Shown: positions 1 through 9,116 of the stretch, piece after piece
How positions within the stretch are numbered: position 1 is the first letter of the stretch
How the letters are laid out: each line of letters opens with the position of its first letter
Source of the DNA: CAYHVK01 sp964360255
GTDB taxonomy: Bacteria > Bdellovibrionota > Bdellovibrionia > Bdellovibrionales > UBA1609
NCBI GenBank assembly: GCA_964360255.1
Contig: CAYHVK010000011.1
Location: 80,421-144,420 of the forward strand
DNA length: 64,000 nucleotides
Direction: 5' to 3'
Program-made: the position numbers and the translations under genes
The notes under the pieces: generated by a model
The model's input: only the letters and a program-made list of their open reading frames with translations
Database searches by the model: none
Told to the model about the DNA's origin: nothing

Positions 1-250
1 CCATGTTCACAAAATCAACGATCTCAATAAGATAGAGTCGTGCTCGTTCGCGCAATAGACTATCAACCACCTTTTTATGACGGTAGAAACTAAACTCACC
101 TTTAGCTTTTGAAGAGGCCAAAACCAAATGGGTGACGGCTCCCGGAATCAAAGGCCTTGCAACTTTGCGACGTTTCTTCAGTTTCATTCCGCCGTGAGTC
201 CGTGCTTTTAAATATTTCAGTTCTTTTTTGGGGAGCAAAGTCGGCTGCAT
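1..250 (-). CDS. RAYT-like (Y1/HUH) transposase, 5' part only
   Basis: The minus strand is open from an ATG at 250 to the window edge, about 83 codons. The product starts MQPTLLPKKE and is very basic. It then resembles the beginning of the second transposase at 40831-41364: both start with MQ and a Lys-Lys motif, then have a beta-strand of the 'THLVLAS / MHIVLKS' type and a 'K(A)KG.(F/W)SF' motif. This part stops where the metal-binding HUH motif should follow, which lies outside the window, so catalytic residues cannot be checked. The family consists of single-domain tyrosine transposases related to IS200 and often tied to short palindromic repeats. It is divergent from prfB. Family assignment rests on similarity to the other copy and is moderately sure. 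Confidence 0.6.
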   Translation of the reverse strand, partial: MQPTLLPKKELKYLKARTHGGMKLKKRRKVARPLIPGAVTHLVLASSKAKGEFSFYRHKKVVDSLLRERARLYLIEIVDFVNM

Positions 251-487
251 ATGGGGCAATGTATTTAAAGAATGATAAAATGGCAATAAATTCGCTTAAC
301 TACGTAAAAATTAAACGAGCGCGTCATGTGTGTTGACTTATAAAATGCCTAAGCTCATTTCAGCGCCTGACGCCGACGAATCTGTTGTCGTTCACATGAT
401 CACGCTTGATACAAACCTAGCTCGCTCCAAAAGCAACGCATCCAGGCCCTGCTTTCGCTAAGAAGCTCGTCACTGTTATTCTTTCTT
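251..487. other. Gene-free spacer between transposase and prfB leader
   Basis: No plausible coding region, RNA gene or terminator was seen in these bases. They must hold the divergent promoters of the transposase gene and of the prfB operon, but I could not pick a convincing -35/-10 pair. Confidence 0.4.
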
Positions 488-591
488 TACGTCTGAGAGT
501 TCGGTGGTTATAGTCGTTCAAGCACACCAGTGAAGCATTTAAGCACCGAGGATTTAAGAAAATGGCTATAGCCACCGAACTCTCAGACGTA
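488..591. repeat. 26-base inverted repeat enclosing the prfB start codon
   Basis: The left arm is 488-513 and the right arm is 566-591. The reverse complement of the left arm matches the right arm at 25 of 26 positions. The 52-base loop contains the prfB ribosome-binding site (GAGG at 548-551) and the ATG at 562-564. The right arm is coding (codons 2 to 10 of prfB); the left arm is not. In RNA this would be a very stable hairpin placing the start codon at the foot of the loop. It could be a translational control element, or a relic of an inverted duplication near the neighbouring transposase. Confidence 0.85.
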
Positions 592-1762
592 AAACATCAA
601 ATTCTGCAAATCAGCGGCAAGGTCGACGATTTGCGGAGGTATCTTTGACATTGATGTGAAAGAGAAGCGACTCCAGCAACTTGCATCGCAAGAACAAGAT
701 CCAGAGATCTGGAACAATCACAAAGAAATGCAAAAACTGAATAAAGAGAAAGCGATTCTCGAAAAATCGGTAAATGATTATCGCGATCTCAAGTCTCGTT
801 CTGATGACTCGCAAGTCATGGTTGAGATGGTGAAAGAAGCTGAGCAAGCGGCCATCAAAGCGGCCGGTAATGCATCAGCGGCGGCCAGCACTCCACAAAT
901 GGCTGAAGCTGAAAGTTTATTTAAAGAACTTAAATCAGAGCTTAAAGCTATGCTCTTAATTGTTAAAGATCTTGAAATTAAAAGTTTCCTCAGTGGCGAG
1001 CTCGATAGCAGCAGTGCTTTTATCACTGTGCACTCGGGCGCGGGCGGTACAGAGTCTTGCGATTGGGCTGAAATGCTTTTTCGTATGTATGTGCGCTACT
1101 CAGAAGGTCGCGGTTACAAAACTGAAATTATGTCTCTGAACCAAGGCGAAGAAGCGGGAATCAAATCTGTCACGCTCTCAGTTGAGGGTCCGTTCGCTTA
1201 TGGTTATTTAAAAGCTGAATCAGGTGTGCACCGCTTAGTTCGAATTAGCCCTTTTGATTCAAATGCTCGTCGCCACACAAGTTTCGCTTCAGTTTCGGTT
1301 TATCCTGAAATCAGTGACGACATTGAAGTGGTGATTAAGCCTGAAGATATTAAGCTCGACACTTATCGCGCTTCAGGAGCGGGTGGACAGCACGTGAATA
1401 AAACCGACTCTGCCGTGCGTATCACACACATTCCAACGGGTATCGTGATCGCCTGTCAGAACCAAAGAAGTCAGCACGACAACCGCGATCGTGCCATGAA
1501 AATGTTAAAAGCTGCGCTTTATGAGCTTGAGCTCGAAAAACGTCAGAAAGAAAAAGACGCTCTCGATGCGAATAAAAAAGCCAATGAGTGGGGCAGTCAG
1601 ATTCGCTCTTATGTTTTGCATCCTTATCAGCTGATTAAAGATCATCGCACGGACTGGGAGAGTTCACAGCCGCAAAAAGTTTTAGATGGTGAGCTCGATC
1701 CGGTTATTGAGGCTTACTTGAAGACCCAAGTTAAAACTTCGTCTCCACAAGGGGCCGTATAA
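562..1762 (+). CDS. prfB: Peptide chain release factor 2, expressed by programmed +1 frameshift
   Basis: Class I release factor that recognises UGA and UAA stop codons and triggers peptide release on the ribosome. An ATG at 562 opens 28 codons that end at an in-frame TGA (646-648). Reading resumes in the +1 frame at 647, giving about 399 residues. The stop-recognition tripeptide SPF lies near residues 229-231 and the catalytic GGQ near 274-276. The protein is longer than the roughly 365 residues usual for the family; an Ala-rich insertion around residues 90-110 explains part of this. Its stop overlaps the lolC start by one base. Expression should be autoregulated: low RF2 slows termination at TGA and favours the shift. 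Taking the GTG at 656 as the start would miss the conserved N-terminus. Confidence 0.95.
635..649 (+). promoter_or_regulatory. RF2 programmed +1 frameshift site
   Basis: A Shine-Dalgarno-like GGAGG (635-639) is followed by TAT CTT TGA C (640-649). This is the classic RF2 layout: internal anti-SD pairing, a slippery CTT codon at 643-645, then a poorly terminating TGA-C. The spacing matches the textbook bacterial site. The upstream peptide and the downstream frame together give a continuous RF2 sequence. Confidence 0.95.
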
Positions 1763-2985
1763 TGAAATTGCGACTGTGGATGGTCTTACGTTATCTCAGA
1801 AATGACCGTCGCGGCCGACAGACTTTATTGCTTTCGGTACTGGGTATGAGTTTTGGAGTAGCCGCCTTGGTTCTCTCGATGGCCATCGTCAGCGGTTACG
1901 AATCTACGCTTAAAAAATCAGTGATCGATTCGTTCGGGCATATGGTGATTTTACGCAAAGGCGCCGGTTTTCGCGCTCCACAAGAATTCGAAAATGAACT
2001 GCGCTCAACGGTCACCAATATTGAATCTATGACTCCGTTTTTACTTCTTGAAGCCATTATGGCCCACAATAAAGAGTTGGGCGGAGTCGTTGTCGAGGGC
2101 ATTGATTTAACCACTTATTCAAAAGTGATTGATTTGCAAAAGCATCTTATCGATGGTGATTTTGAATTGGGTCTGCGTGATAAAATTCCGCTGGCAATTG
2201 TAGGTAAAGGGATTCAGAAAAAATTCCGCCTTAAAATCGGCGATCAGTTTAGAGTGGTGCTACCCATTTCGGCCCACACGGGCGGTTCGCAATTTCGTTC
2301 GCGTTTACAGAAATTTGTTTTAGCTGGAGTCGTTGATCTCGGCCGTCATGATTTTGATGAGCGCTATGTCTTAACTGATATAGATTCGGCACAGAAATTT
2401 GCCGATGTGGGCTCGCGAGTCTCGGGGTTTCGAGTTCGCCTCGATTCAGCCGATATGGCAGAAACCGCCAAATCACTAGTTGAAGAAAAATTTGGCTATC
2501 CCTATGTGGCTCGTAGCTGGTTCGACTCTAATAAGAATATTTTCTTGGCCGCTAAATACGAAAAAGTTGTTATTTTCTTTATCGTTCTTCTCATGGTTGT
2601 GGCGGCTTCGTTTAATATTTCAAGCTCTCTTTTTGTCTCGGTGCTCAGGCGTTACCATGACATCAGTATTCTAAAGGCGATGGGCGCGAGCCGCCGTTTT
2701 ATCTACTGGATGTTTGCTGTTCAAGGTTTGGTTATTGGTGTTTTAGGAGCCTTCGGCGGCATTGGTTTAGGTTACGCCATTTGTGAATTCTTTATGTGGG
2801 TGCAGACGAAATTTCCGTTATTTCCGGCTGAGATTTATCGTATTGATCGCGTGAATGTTGAAATTCGCGGCGCGGATTTAGTGTTGATTGTCGTATGCTC
2901 AATGATTATCTGTTTCTTATCATCTCTCATGCCCGCACGACGCGGAGCTGATTTATATCCAGTAGAGGGTTTGCGCTATGAGTGA
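1762..2985 (+). CDS. lolC: Lipoprotein-releasing ABC transporter permease (LolC/LolE family)
   Basis: Inner-membrane permease that, with LolD, extracts mature lipoproteins for delivery to the outer membrane. The 407 residues have the MacB/FtsX-type layout: one membrane segment near residues 20-45, a large periplasmic domain to about residue 265, then three segments near 270-295, 315-345 and 375-395. The ATG overlaps the prfB stop (TAATG), and the 3' end overlaps lolD by 8 bases, so translation is probably coupled. Only one permease gene is present, so a homodimer or LolF-like arrangement is likely rather than the separate LolC and LolE of enterics. The call is secure at family level. Confidence 0.9.
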   Translation: MKLRLWMVLRYLRNDRRGRQTLLLSVLGMSFGVAALVLSMAIVSGYESTLKKSVIDSFGHMVILRKGAGFRAPQEFENELRSTVTNIESMTPFLLLEAIMAHNKELGGVVVEGIDLTTYSKVIDLQKHLIDGDFELGLRDKIPLAIVGKGIQKKFRLKIGDQFRVVLPISAHTGGSQFRSRLQKFVLAGVVDLGRHDFDERYVLTDIDSAQKFADVGSRVSGFRVRLDSADMAETAKSLVEEKFGYPYVARSWFDSNKNIFLAAKYEKVVIFFIVLLMVVAASFNISSSLFVSVLRRYHDISILKAMGASRRFIYWMFAVQGLVIGVLGAFGGIGLGYAICEFFMWVQTKFPLFPAEIYRIDRVNVEIRGADLVLIVVCSMIICFLSSLMPARRGADLYPVEGLRYE

Positions 2986-3652
2986 TCCATTGCTTTCAGT
3001 TCGACGAGTGACTAAATCTTATGATCAAGGGTCACAGAAGCTCGAAATTTTAAAAGGCTTAGATGCTGATTTTTATCCGGGTGAGGCCGCCTGTATTGTA
3101 GGCTCTTCTGGCGCAGGTAAAAGTACGCTGCTGCACATTATTGGGGCTCTTGACCGTCCAACATCGGGCCAAGTGCTTTTTAAAAATGAAAACCTTTTTG
3201 ATAAATCAGATGAAGACTTGGCGCAGTTTAGAAACAAAACCGTAGGCTTTGTTTTTCAGTTCCATCATTTGCTTTCAGAGTTTTCGGCCCTTGAGAACAT
3301 TATGATGCCCGCCCGTATTGCCGGTGAGCCTGTACATGAAGCGCGTAAGCGAGCAGAGAAACTCATCAGTATGATGGGGTTAGATGCGAGATCGCATCAT
3401 TATCCATCGGAGCTGAGCGGCGGTGAGCAGCAGCGAGTCGCCGTGGCTCGTGCTTTGATTCAGAATCCTAAAGTCCTCTTGGCCGATGAGCCAACGGGCA
3501 ATTTGGACACTGAAAACAGTCGCCAGATTCAAGAGCTGTTTTTTAGCTTGAAACACCAGTTCGGTTTGACCCTTATTGTGGTTACTCATGACAGTAATTT
3601 TGCCTCGCGTTTTCCGCGTCGACTTATCTTAAAAGATGGTCATTGGAATTGA
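2978..3652 (+). CDS. lolD: Lipoprotein-releasing ABC transporter ATPase LolD
   Basis: ATPase subunit powering lipoprotein release from the inner membrane. The 224 residues contain Walker A GSSGAGKST (42-50), the ABC signature LSGGE (146-150), Walker B VLLADE (166-171) and a switch histidine in the VVTHD segment near the C-terminus. Length and motifs are typical of the LolD/MacB ATPase group. The start overlaps lolC by 8 bases, so the two form one translation unit. The next gene, bamA, begins 99 bases downstream after a spacer without a clear terminator. Confidence 0.93.
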   Translation: MSDPLLSVRRVTKSYDQGSQKLEILKGLDADFYPGEAACIVGSSGAGKSTLLHIIGALDRPTSGQVLFKNENLFDKSDEDLAQFRNKTVGFVFQFHHLLSEFSALENIMMPARIAGEPVHEARKRAEKLISMMGLDARSHHYPSELSGGEQQRVAVARALIQNPKVLLADEPTGNLDTENSRQIQELFFSLKHQFGLTLIVVTHDSNFASRFPRRLILKDGHWN

Positions 3653-3751
3653 CATCAATCCTAAACCGCGTTAGGCTCATCGGGATTTATATATAAATAC
3701 ATAGAACTACTGGGTTTTTTTAATTTTTGCTAAAACTTTAGGCGAATCATC

Positions 3752-6124
3752 TTGAGGCTTTTCTCGCGCGTAATATTCTGCCAATTCTTAGTCGTGCTTT
3801 TAGCGACGTCATCGGCCTTTGCGCAGAGCAAGCGGACCAACCCTGCACCTAAATCTACAGGCGCTTCGCAAGCCAAGATAGCGGCCCGTTCACAAAATAT
3901 CAGTTCCATTCAAATTAAGGGCCAGCAAAAGATCGAAGAGTCAGCCATTCGTAGTAAAATCACTACAAAAGTGGGCGAACCTTATTCGTCGCAAAAAATA
4001 AAAACCGATGTTCGAGAGCTTTTTAAAACGGGATTCTTCAACGATGTCATTGTAGATCGCGAAGGTAGCCGCCTCACTTTCACAGTAGTTGAAAAGCCTG
4101 TTATTTCTGAAATTGCCTACGAAGGTAATGATGAGCTTGAAGAAGATGAGCTCAACGAAGCGGCAGGAATTAAACCTTACGAAATTCTCGATATGGCCAA
4201 AGTTCGAGAGGCCATTGAGAAGTTTGAAAAACTCTATGAAGAAAAAGGTTACTTCTTAGCTCGTATTACCTACGCTGTTGAAAATCAAAAAGACAAAACG
4301 GCGAAACTTGTTTTTAAAATTGTTGAGAATGAAAAAGTAAAAGTGGCGCAAGTTCGCTTTTTAGGAAATCGCCAAATTTCAAGTGGCCGTTTAAAAGCCG
4401 CTATGCAAACTCAAGAAGGCGGCTTTTTCAGTTTCGTTTCTGGTTCTGGTTCGTATAAGCAAGATGCTTTCGATCGCGATATTCAAGCTCTTTACTATCT
4501 CGTTTATTACAACGAAGGCTTTATTCAGGCTAAAATTGACCGTCCGCAAGTTTCTGTGACTCCAGATAAGCGTCATATCTACATCACGATTCGTGTAGAA
4601 GAAGGCGAGAAGTTCAATGTGGGTGATGTCGCCTTCGCTGGGGATTTGTTGTTTAACGATGCCGAACTTTTTGAGGCCATTCAAATTAAGCGCGGCGAGC
4701 TGTTCGTTTATTCAACAATGCAAAAAGACTTGAGTGCCCTGCAGGCGAAGTACGGGGATTTGGGTTATGCCTACGCCAACATTATTCCGCGCACGCGCAT
4801 TCGTGAAAAAGATCGTCTCGTGGATATTACTTTTGAAATCGATAAAGGTAACAAGGTCTACATCGGCCGCGTAAATATGAAGGGCAACTCGCGTACACGT
4901 GATAAAGTAATTCGTCGTGAGATGATGATCACAGAAGGTGAGCTCTACAACGAGACTCGTAAACGCGAGTCTTTAGATAACATCCGTCGTTTAGGTTATT
5001 TTGAAGAAGTTCTTTTCAATACAAAAGCTCCCGCTGGCCGCCCCGACATTATGGATATCGACGTGGTGGTGAAAGAGCGTAATACCGGCGTGATTCAGCT
5101 CGGTGCTGGTTATTCAAATTTCGGTGGTTTCTTGCTCAATGGTCAGATCAACCAAATCAACTTATTTGGTAAAGGTCAGCGCATTGGCCTGTCAGTGGAT
5201 TACAGTAAGTATCAGAGTATTTTCAATCTGAGTTTCACAGAGCCTTATTTCATGGACAGCGAGTGGTCTGTGGGCGGCGATATCTACTTACAAAAACGTG
5301 ATAACCAGCAGTCTGAGTACAAACAAGATAAGCGTGGCGTTGGATTCCGTTTAGGTCACCCGCTTGCCCCTTACTTAGATGGTACGATTGGTTATAAAAT
5401 TGATGATACGAAGCTCACTCTCAATGATGGTGGCGATGCTGATTTATTCCCGGTCGAAACCGCTAATGGTATTACGAGTGCCGTGACGTTCTCACTCGCT
5501 TACGATCGTCGTGATGACCGCTTCGCACCAAGTAATGGTGTATACTATGCGGCAGGTCTTGAAGTGGCTGGCCTCGGTGGAGACCTTGATTATACTAAAG
5601 GAACATTAACTGCCCGTTATTATAAGAAAATGTTCTGGGATATAGTTTGGCGTAATAACTTGAATTACGGTGTTATTGCCTCAAATGACAGCGGTGACGT
5701 TCCATTCAACCAGCTTTATTTGCTGGGTGGTGCGAACAGCTTGCGTGGTTATAATTGGTTTAACGTGGGTAAGAGAAAGCGTTCAGAAGTAGCTTTTCAA
5801 GAAAACATTGGCGAGCCAGATCCTGTAAAGCGAGAAAAACTTGCTTTGCGGCCATTCGGTGGTACTCAGCAGCTCTTCTACAACTTAGAGTTCCAGTTCC
5901 CGCTGATTGAAGAGGCTGGAGTTAAAGGCGTTGTCTTCTACGATATCGGTTATGCCGATGATTCCCTTGAACTGAGCGATTTTAGAAGTAATATCGGATT
6001 TGGATTTAGATGGTTCTCACCAATTGGTCCCCTTCGTTTTGAATGGGGCTTCCCGTTCGAGCGCGACCCGGATTTTGGCGAGAGATCAGTTAACTTTGAA
6101 TTCGCTATTGGTTCACCGTTTTAA
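3752..6124 (+). CDS. bamA: Outer-membrane protein assembly factor BamA
   Basis: Omp85-family core of the machine that inserts beta-barrel proteins into the outer membrane. The 790 residues begin with a signal peptide ending near SSAFA-Q (about residue 24). Five POTRA-like repeats follow to about residue 445, then a C-terminal 16-strand barrel; the last residue is Phe, as in outer-membrane barrels. The loop-6 motif RGY (LRGYNWF) is visible near residue 665. The start is a TTG at 3752, chosen because it opens the signal peptide directly and an AGG lies 9 bases upstream. The position between lolD and skp is common in this part of the bacterial tree. Confidence 0.93.
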   Translation: MRLFSRVIFCQFLVVLLATSSAFAQSKRTNPAPKSTGASQAKIAARSQNISSIQIKGQQKIEESAIRSKITTKVGEPYSSQKIKTDVRELFKTGFFNDVIVDREGSRLTFTVVEKPVISEIAYEGNDELEEDELNEAAGIKPYEILDMAKVREAIEKFEKLYEEKGYFLARITYAVENQKDKTAKLVFKIVENEKVKVAQVRFLGNRQISSGRLKAAMQTQEGGFFSFVSGSGSYKQDAFDRDIQALYYLVYYNEGFIQAKIDRPQVSVTPDKRHIYITIRVEEGEKFNVGDVAFAGDLLFNDAELFEAIQIKRGELFVYSTMQKDLSALQAKYGDLGYAYANIIPRTRIREKDRLVDITFEIDKGNKVYIGRVNMKGNSRTRDKVIRREMMITEGELYNETRKRESLDNIRRLGYFEEVLFNTKAPAGRPDIMDIDVVVKERNTGVIQLGAGYSNFGGFLLNGQINQINLFGKGQRIGLSVDYSKYQSIFNLSFTEPYFMDSEWSVGGDIYLQKRDNQQSEYKQDKRGVGFRLGHPLAPYLDGTIGYKIDDTKLTLNDGGDADLFPVETANGITSAVTFSLAYDRRDDRFAPSNGVYYAAGLEVAGLGGDLDYTKGTLTARYYKKMFWDIVWRNNLNYGVIASNDSGDVPFNQLYLLGGANSLRGYNWFNVGKRKRSEVAFQENIGEPDPVKREKLALRPFGGTQQLFYNLEFQFPLIEEAGVKGVVFYDIGYADDSLELSDFRSNIGFGFRWFSPIGPLRFEWGFPFERDPDFGERSVNFEFAIGSPF

Positions 6125-6193
6125 AAAAGAAGATTTTAAGTTTATTGAATACTTAATTTAATACGCATTTAATTATTAGCTAAGGAGATTTAA

Positions 6194-6694
6194 ATGAGAA
6201 AGATGATCGCATTTCTACTAGTGACTGGTTGCTTTGCTACGGCTCAGGCCGCTGATATCAAAATTGGTTATGTCGATGTTCGTAAAGCTATCGAAACTAC
6301 AAAGTCGGGCCAAAAGGTTAAAAAAGATCTCGAGGGCGATTTCAAGAAGCGTGAAAAAGAGCTTCAAAAACGCGCCGAAGACGTTAAGAAAATGAACCAA
6401 GACTATGAAAAGAAGAGTTTAGTTCTTTCTGACGACGCCAAAATGAAGAAACAACAAGAAATTCAAGAAGAGATGCTCAAGTACAATCAAGAAGTTCAAA
6501 AGAGCACAACCGATCTTCGTAAAAAAGAGCAAGAGTTGATGGAGCCGATTTTCAAAAAGATGCAAGAAGTGATCACGGGCATCGCTAAAGCTGAGAAATA
6601 CACTGTTATTTTTCAAAATCGCGATAACATTCTTTTTGCTGATAAAGAAATAGATCTAACTGATCGAGTGGTAAAAGAGTTTGAAAAAAAATAA
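6194..6694 (+). CDS. skp: Periplasmic chaperone Skp/OmpH
   Basis: Holdase chaperone carrying unfolded outer-membrane proteins through the periplasm to BamA. The 166 residues have a cleavable signal peptide (cleavage near QAA-D, about residue 20). A short beta motif 'IGYVDVRKA' follows, then a long Lys/Glu-rich coiled coil (about residues 38-125) forming the tentacles of the trimer. A strong AAGGAG ribosome site sits 7 bases before the ATG. The gene follows bamA by 70 bases and its end overlaps the fabZ start by 14 bases. Family length and architecture match well. Confidence 0.92.
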   Translation: MRKMIAFLLVTGCFATAQAADIKIGYVDVRKAIETTKSGQKVKKDLEGDFKKREKELQKRAEDVKKMNQDYEKKSLVLSDDAKMKKQQEIQEEMLKYNQEVQKSTTDLRKKEQELMEPIFKKMQEVITGIAKAEKYTVIFQNRDNILFADKEIDLTDRVVKEFEKK

Positions 6695-7160
6695 ACCTGT
6701 AGCATTAACTATTGAGAAGATTCTTCAGATTCTTCCGCACCGTCATCCATTCGTAATGATTGATCAAGTTCTTGAGATGTCAGACGCGAAAGATGGCTCG
6801 CGCATGGGTCGTAAGGCGAAGGCCATTAAATGTATTAGCTTCGGCGAACCATTTTTTGCCGGACACTTTCCGCACCGCCCAGTTATGCCTGGAGTTTTAA
6901 TTGTCGAAGCGATGGCCCAAGCTGCGGCGATCGCTTGCTACCGTCCCAGTGACCCCCTCATGGACGTAGCTATTGCGCGGATCGGAGAGGTGAGAGTTCG
7001 CCGTCCGGTCGTGCCTGGAGATGTTTTAACCTTAGACGTTGAAGTGATTAAAGATCGCGGTGATATGATTGCCATTGCTTGTACAGCTACTGTCGATGGT
7101 CAGCTTGTAACTAAAACCGAAATCTTAGCTTTCGTGACGCCTGCATCAACTGCGAGGTAA
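6681..7160 (+). CDS. fabZ: 3-hydroxyacyl-ACP dehydratase FabZ
   Basis: Dehydrates 3-hydroxyacyl-ACP in fatty acid synthesis. In this setting it also balances the 3-hydroxyacyl pool shared with lipid A synthesis. The 159-residue hot-dog-fold protein carries the family motif AGHFPHRPVMPGVLIVEA; the catalytic pair is His62 and Glu76, the 14-residue spacing of the E. coli enzyme. Translation probably starts at a TTG at 6681 inside the end of skp; the next in-frame Met is too far in. It is followed by lpxA after 3 bases. Confidence 0.92.
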   Translation: MKKNKPVALTIEKILQILPHRHPFVMIDQVLEMSDAKDGSRMGRKAKAIKCISFGEPFFAGHFPHRPVMPGVLIVEAMAQAAAIACYRPSDPLMDVAIARIGEVRVRRPVVPGDVLTLDVEVIKDRGDMIAIACTATVDGQLVTKTEILAFVTPASTAR

Positions 7161-7163
7161 GTA

Positions 7164-7946
7164 ATGGCCATTCACCCTACGGCTATCATAGGACCAAATG
7201 TAGAAATTCACCCTGAGGCTTCAATTGAGCCTTACGTGGTTATCACGGGCCAAGTTAAGATCGGCCGTAAAACCAAAGTTGAATCTTTCGTTCGTATCGG
7301 TGCCGACCAAGGCAAAATCACCATTGGTGAAGAGAATCTGATTCTTTCAGGGGCCTGCTTAGGAGGGATTCCACAAGATCTTTCATATAAAGGCGAAAAC
7401 ACTGAGCTTGTTATTGGCGATCGCAATACCATTCGTGAGTATGTGACGATGAATCTTGGTACTAATAAAGAAAATGGCATCACCAAAGTTGGTAACGACA
7501 ACTTAATCATGGCTTACGTCCATATCGCTCATGATTGTCAAATTGCAAACAACGTTGTACTGGCCAACTCTTTACAGCTTGCTGGTCACGTGCGTATTGC
7601 CGACTACGCCCGCATTGGTGGCATGGTGGGCATCACGCAATTCACCCGCATTGGTCGCCATGCTTATGTCGCTGCCGACTCTACGATTAATAAAGATATT
7701 CCGCCGTTTACAATTGCCCAAGGTCGTTGGGCCCGCGTTCGCGCGGCTAATAAAATTGGCATTGAGCGCGCCGGATTCTCTAAAGATGAAGTGGATAAAA
7801 TCAATCGTGCGGTTCGCGCCCTTATTATGGGTGAGCGAACCATTGAAGAGGCCATTCAAAAAATCACTGAAGAGTGTCTGCCTTCAACGAATGTTGAAGA
7901 GCTCATTCAGTTTATTCGCGCCTCAGAGCAAGGTATTGCCAGATAA
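7164..7946 (+). CDS. lpxA: Acyl-ACP--UDP-N-acetylglucosamine O-acyltransferase
   Basis: Catalyses the first step of lipid A synthesis, transferring a 3-hydroxyacyl chain from ACP to UDP-GlcNAc in the cytosol. The 260 residues are a left-handed parallel beta-helix of hexapeptide repeats (about residues 1-185) with a helical C-terminal tail. The conserved HIAHDC motif is at residues 120-125, with catalytic His at 123. The order fabZ-lpxA-lpxB is a widespread arrangement. The start follows fabZ by 3 bases and the stop directly abuts the lpxB ATG. Confidence 0.95.
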   Translation: MAIHPTAIIGPNVEIHPEASIEPYVVITGQVKIGRKTKVESFVRIGADQGKITIGEENLILSGACLGGIPQDLSYKGENTELVIGDRNTIREYVTMNLGTNKENGITKVGNDNLIMAYVHIAHDCQIANNVVLANSLQLAGHVRIADYARIGGMVGITQFTRIGRHAYVAADSTINKDIPPFTIAQGRWARVRAANKIGIERAGFSKDEVDKINRAVRALIMGERTIEEAIQKITEECLPSTNVEELIQFIRASEQGIAR

Positions 7947-9116
7947 ATGGCATCTCAACCGGACTCCTCAAAAAGCCAAGTTCTCATTGTGGCGGCTGAA
8001 GCTTCGAGCTCTATCTATGCCGAGCGCCTCTTAAATATCTGGAAAGAACAGAAAAAATCAGTTCATGCTTTTGGCATCGGCAGTAAGGCGATGGAAGCCA
8101 AGGGCTTTGAAATCATTGGCCGGGCTGAAGAGATGTCGGTGGTGGGGTTTCAAGAAGTTCTTGCTCATTACAGCCAACTCAAAGCTGTATTTAATAAACT
8201 TGTTGAAGAAGCAGAAAAACGCCAGCCAGATTTTGTTATGTTGATGGATTATTCAGGTTTTAATTTACGTCTCGCCAAAAAATTAAAACCGCTTGGTCTA
8301 AAAGTTGTTTATTTTATTTCGCCGCAGGTTTGGGCTTGGCGCCAAGGCCGTCTCAAAACCATTCGTGAATTCATTGATAAAATGCTCGTGATTTTACCGT
8401 TCGAGAAAGAGTTTTATCAGAAAAATAATGTGAATGTGGAATTTGTGGGCCATCCTTTATTAGATGAATTAGCCCCTCAGCTTTTTGATGAAAAAGAGCG
8501 CGAAATGGCTCGTTTGAAATATAATTTCAGAAAAGGCGAATTTGTTTTAGGTGTAATGCCCGGCAGTCGTAAATCAGAAATTAAATTCTGTTTAGGTCCG
8601 CAGCTTGAGGCCATTCAGCTTGTTGTCAGTCGCAATCCACAAGTCAAAATTGCTTTTCTTGTGGCGCCTAATTTTGAAGTGGAAGAATTTAGAAATAGCC
8701 TGCCGCAATTAGATTTTCCGTACGTGATTATGCGTGATGAGCCTGCAAAGATGGTGAGTCTTTGTGACGCCATTTTATGTGCTTCAGGCACAGCCACTTT
8801 AGTCGTCGGTCTTATGGAAAAACCAATGGTCATTATGTACATTGTAAATGGTTTAACCGCCTTTATCGGGCGTCGTCTTGTTAAGGTGCCGCATTTTGGT
8901 TTGATCAACCTTATTCTTGGAGAGCGCGCCGTTCCTGAGTTTTTTCAAGAACAAGCAACTCCAGAAAATATGGCGGGCGAGTTAGAGAAAATGATTCGTG
9001 ACTCTGGTTATTACAACTCAATCAAAGCCAAGCTAATGCAAGCTCGCTTTCGTCTCGGAGACAAAGGGGCTATGCAGAGAGTGGCTCAGGCCGTGGAGTC
9101 TTACTTTAAAAAATGA
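7947..9116 (+). CDS. lpxB: Lipid-A-disaccharide synthase
   Basis: GT19 glycosyltransferase that joins lipid X and UDP-2,3-diacylglucosamine to form the beta-1,6 lipid A disaccharide at the inner membrane. The 389 residues include the family motifs 'YFISPQVWAWRQGR' (about residues 126-139), 'FVGHPLLDE' and 'GVMPGSRKSEI'. The glycine-rich 'ASGTATL' of the nucleotide-sugar site lies near residue 280. Length is normal for the family. The ATG immediately follows the lpxA stop, and the TGA overlaps the lpxK ATG (ATGA at 9113-9116). Confidence 0.95.
   Translation: MASQPDSSKSQVLIVAAEASSSIYAERLLNIWKEQKKSVHAFGIGSKAMEAKGFEIIGRAEEMSVVGFQEVLAHYSQLKAVFNKLVEEAEKRQPDFVMLMDYSGFNLRLAKKLKPLGLKVVYFISPQVWAWRQGRLKTIREFIDKMLVILPFEKEFYQKNNVNVEFVGHPLLDELAPQLFDEKEREMARLKYNFRKGEFVLGVMPGSRKSEIKFCLGPQLEAIQLVVSRNPQVKIAFLVAPNFEVEEFRNSLPQLDFPYVIMRDEPAKMVSLCDAILCASGTATLVVGLMEKPMVIMYIVNGLTAFIGRRLVKVPHFGLINLILGERAVPEFFQEQATPENMAGELEKMIRDSGYYNSIKAKLMQARFRLGDKGAMQRVAQAVESYFKK

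Noticed and set aside
7531..8034. 167-codon open frame across lpxA and lpxB on the plus strand
   Set aside because: It lies wholly within two well-supported genes in another frame, with no ribosome site and an unlikely composition.
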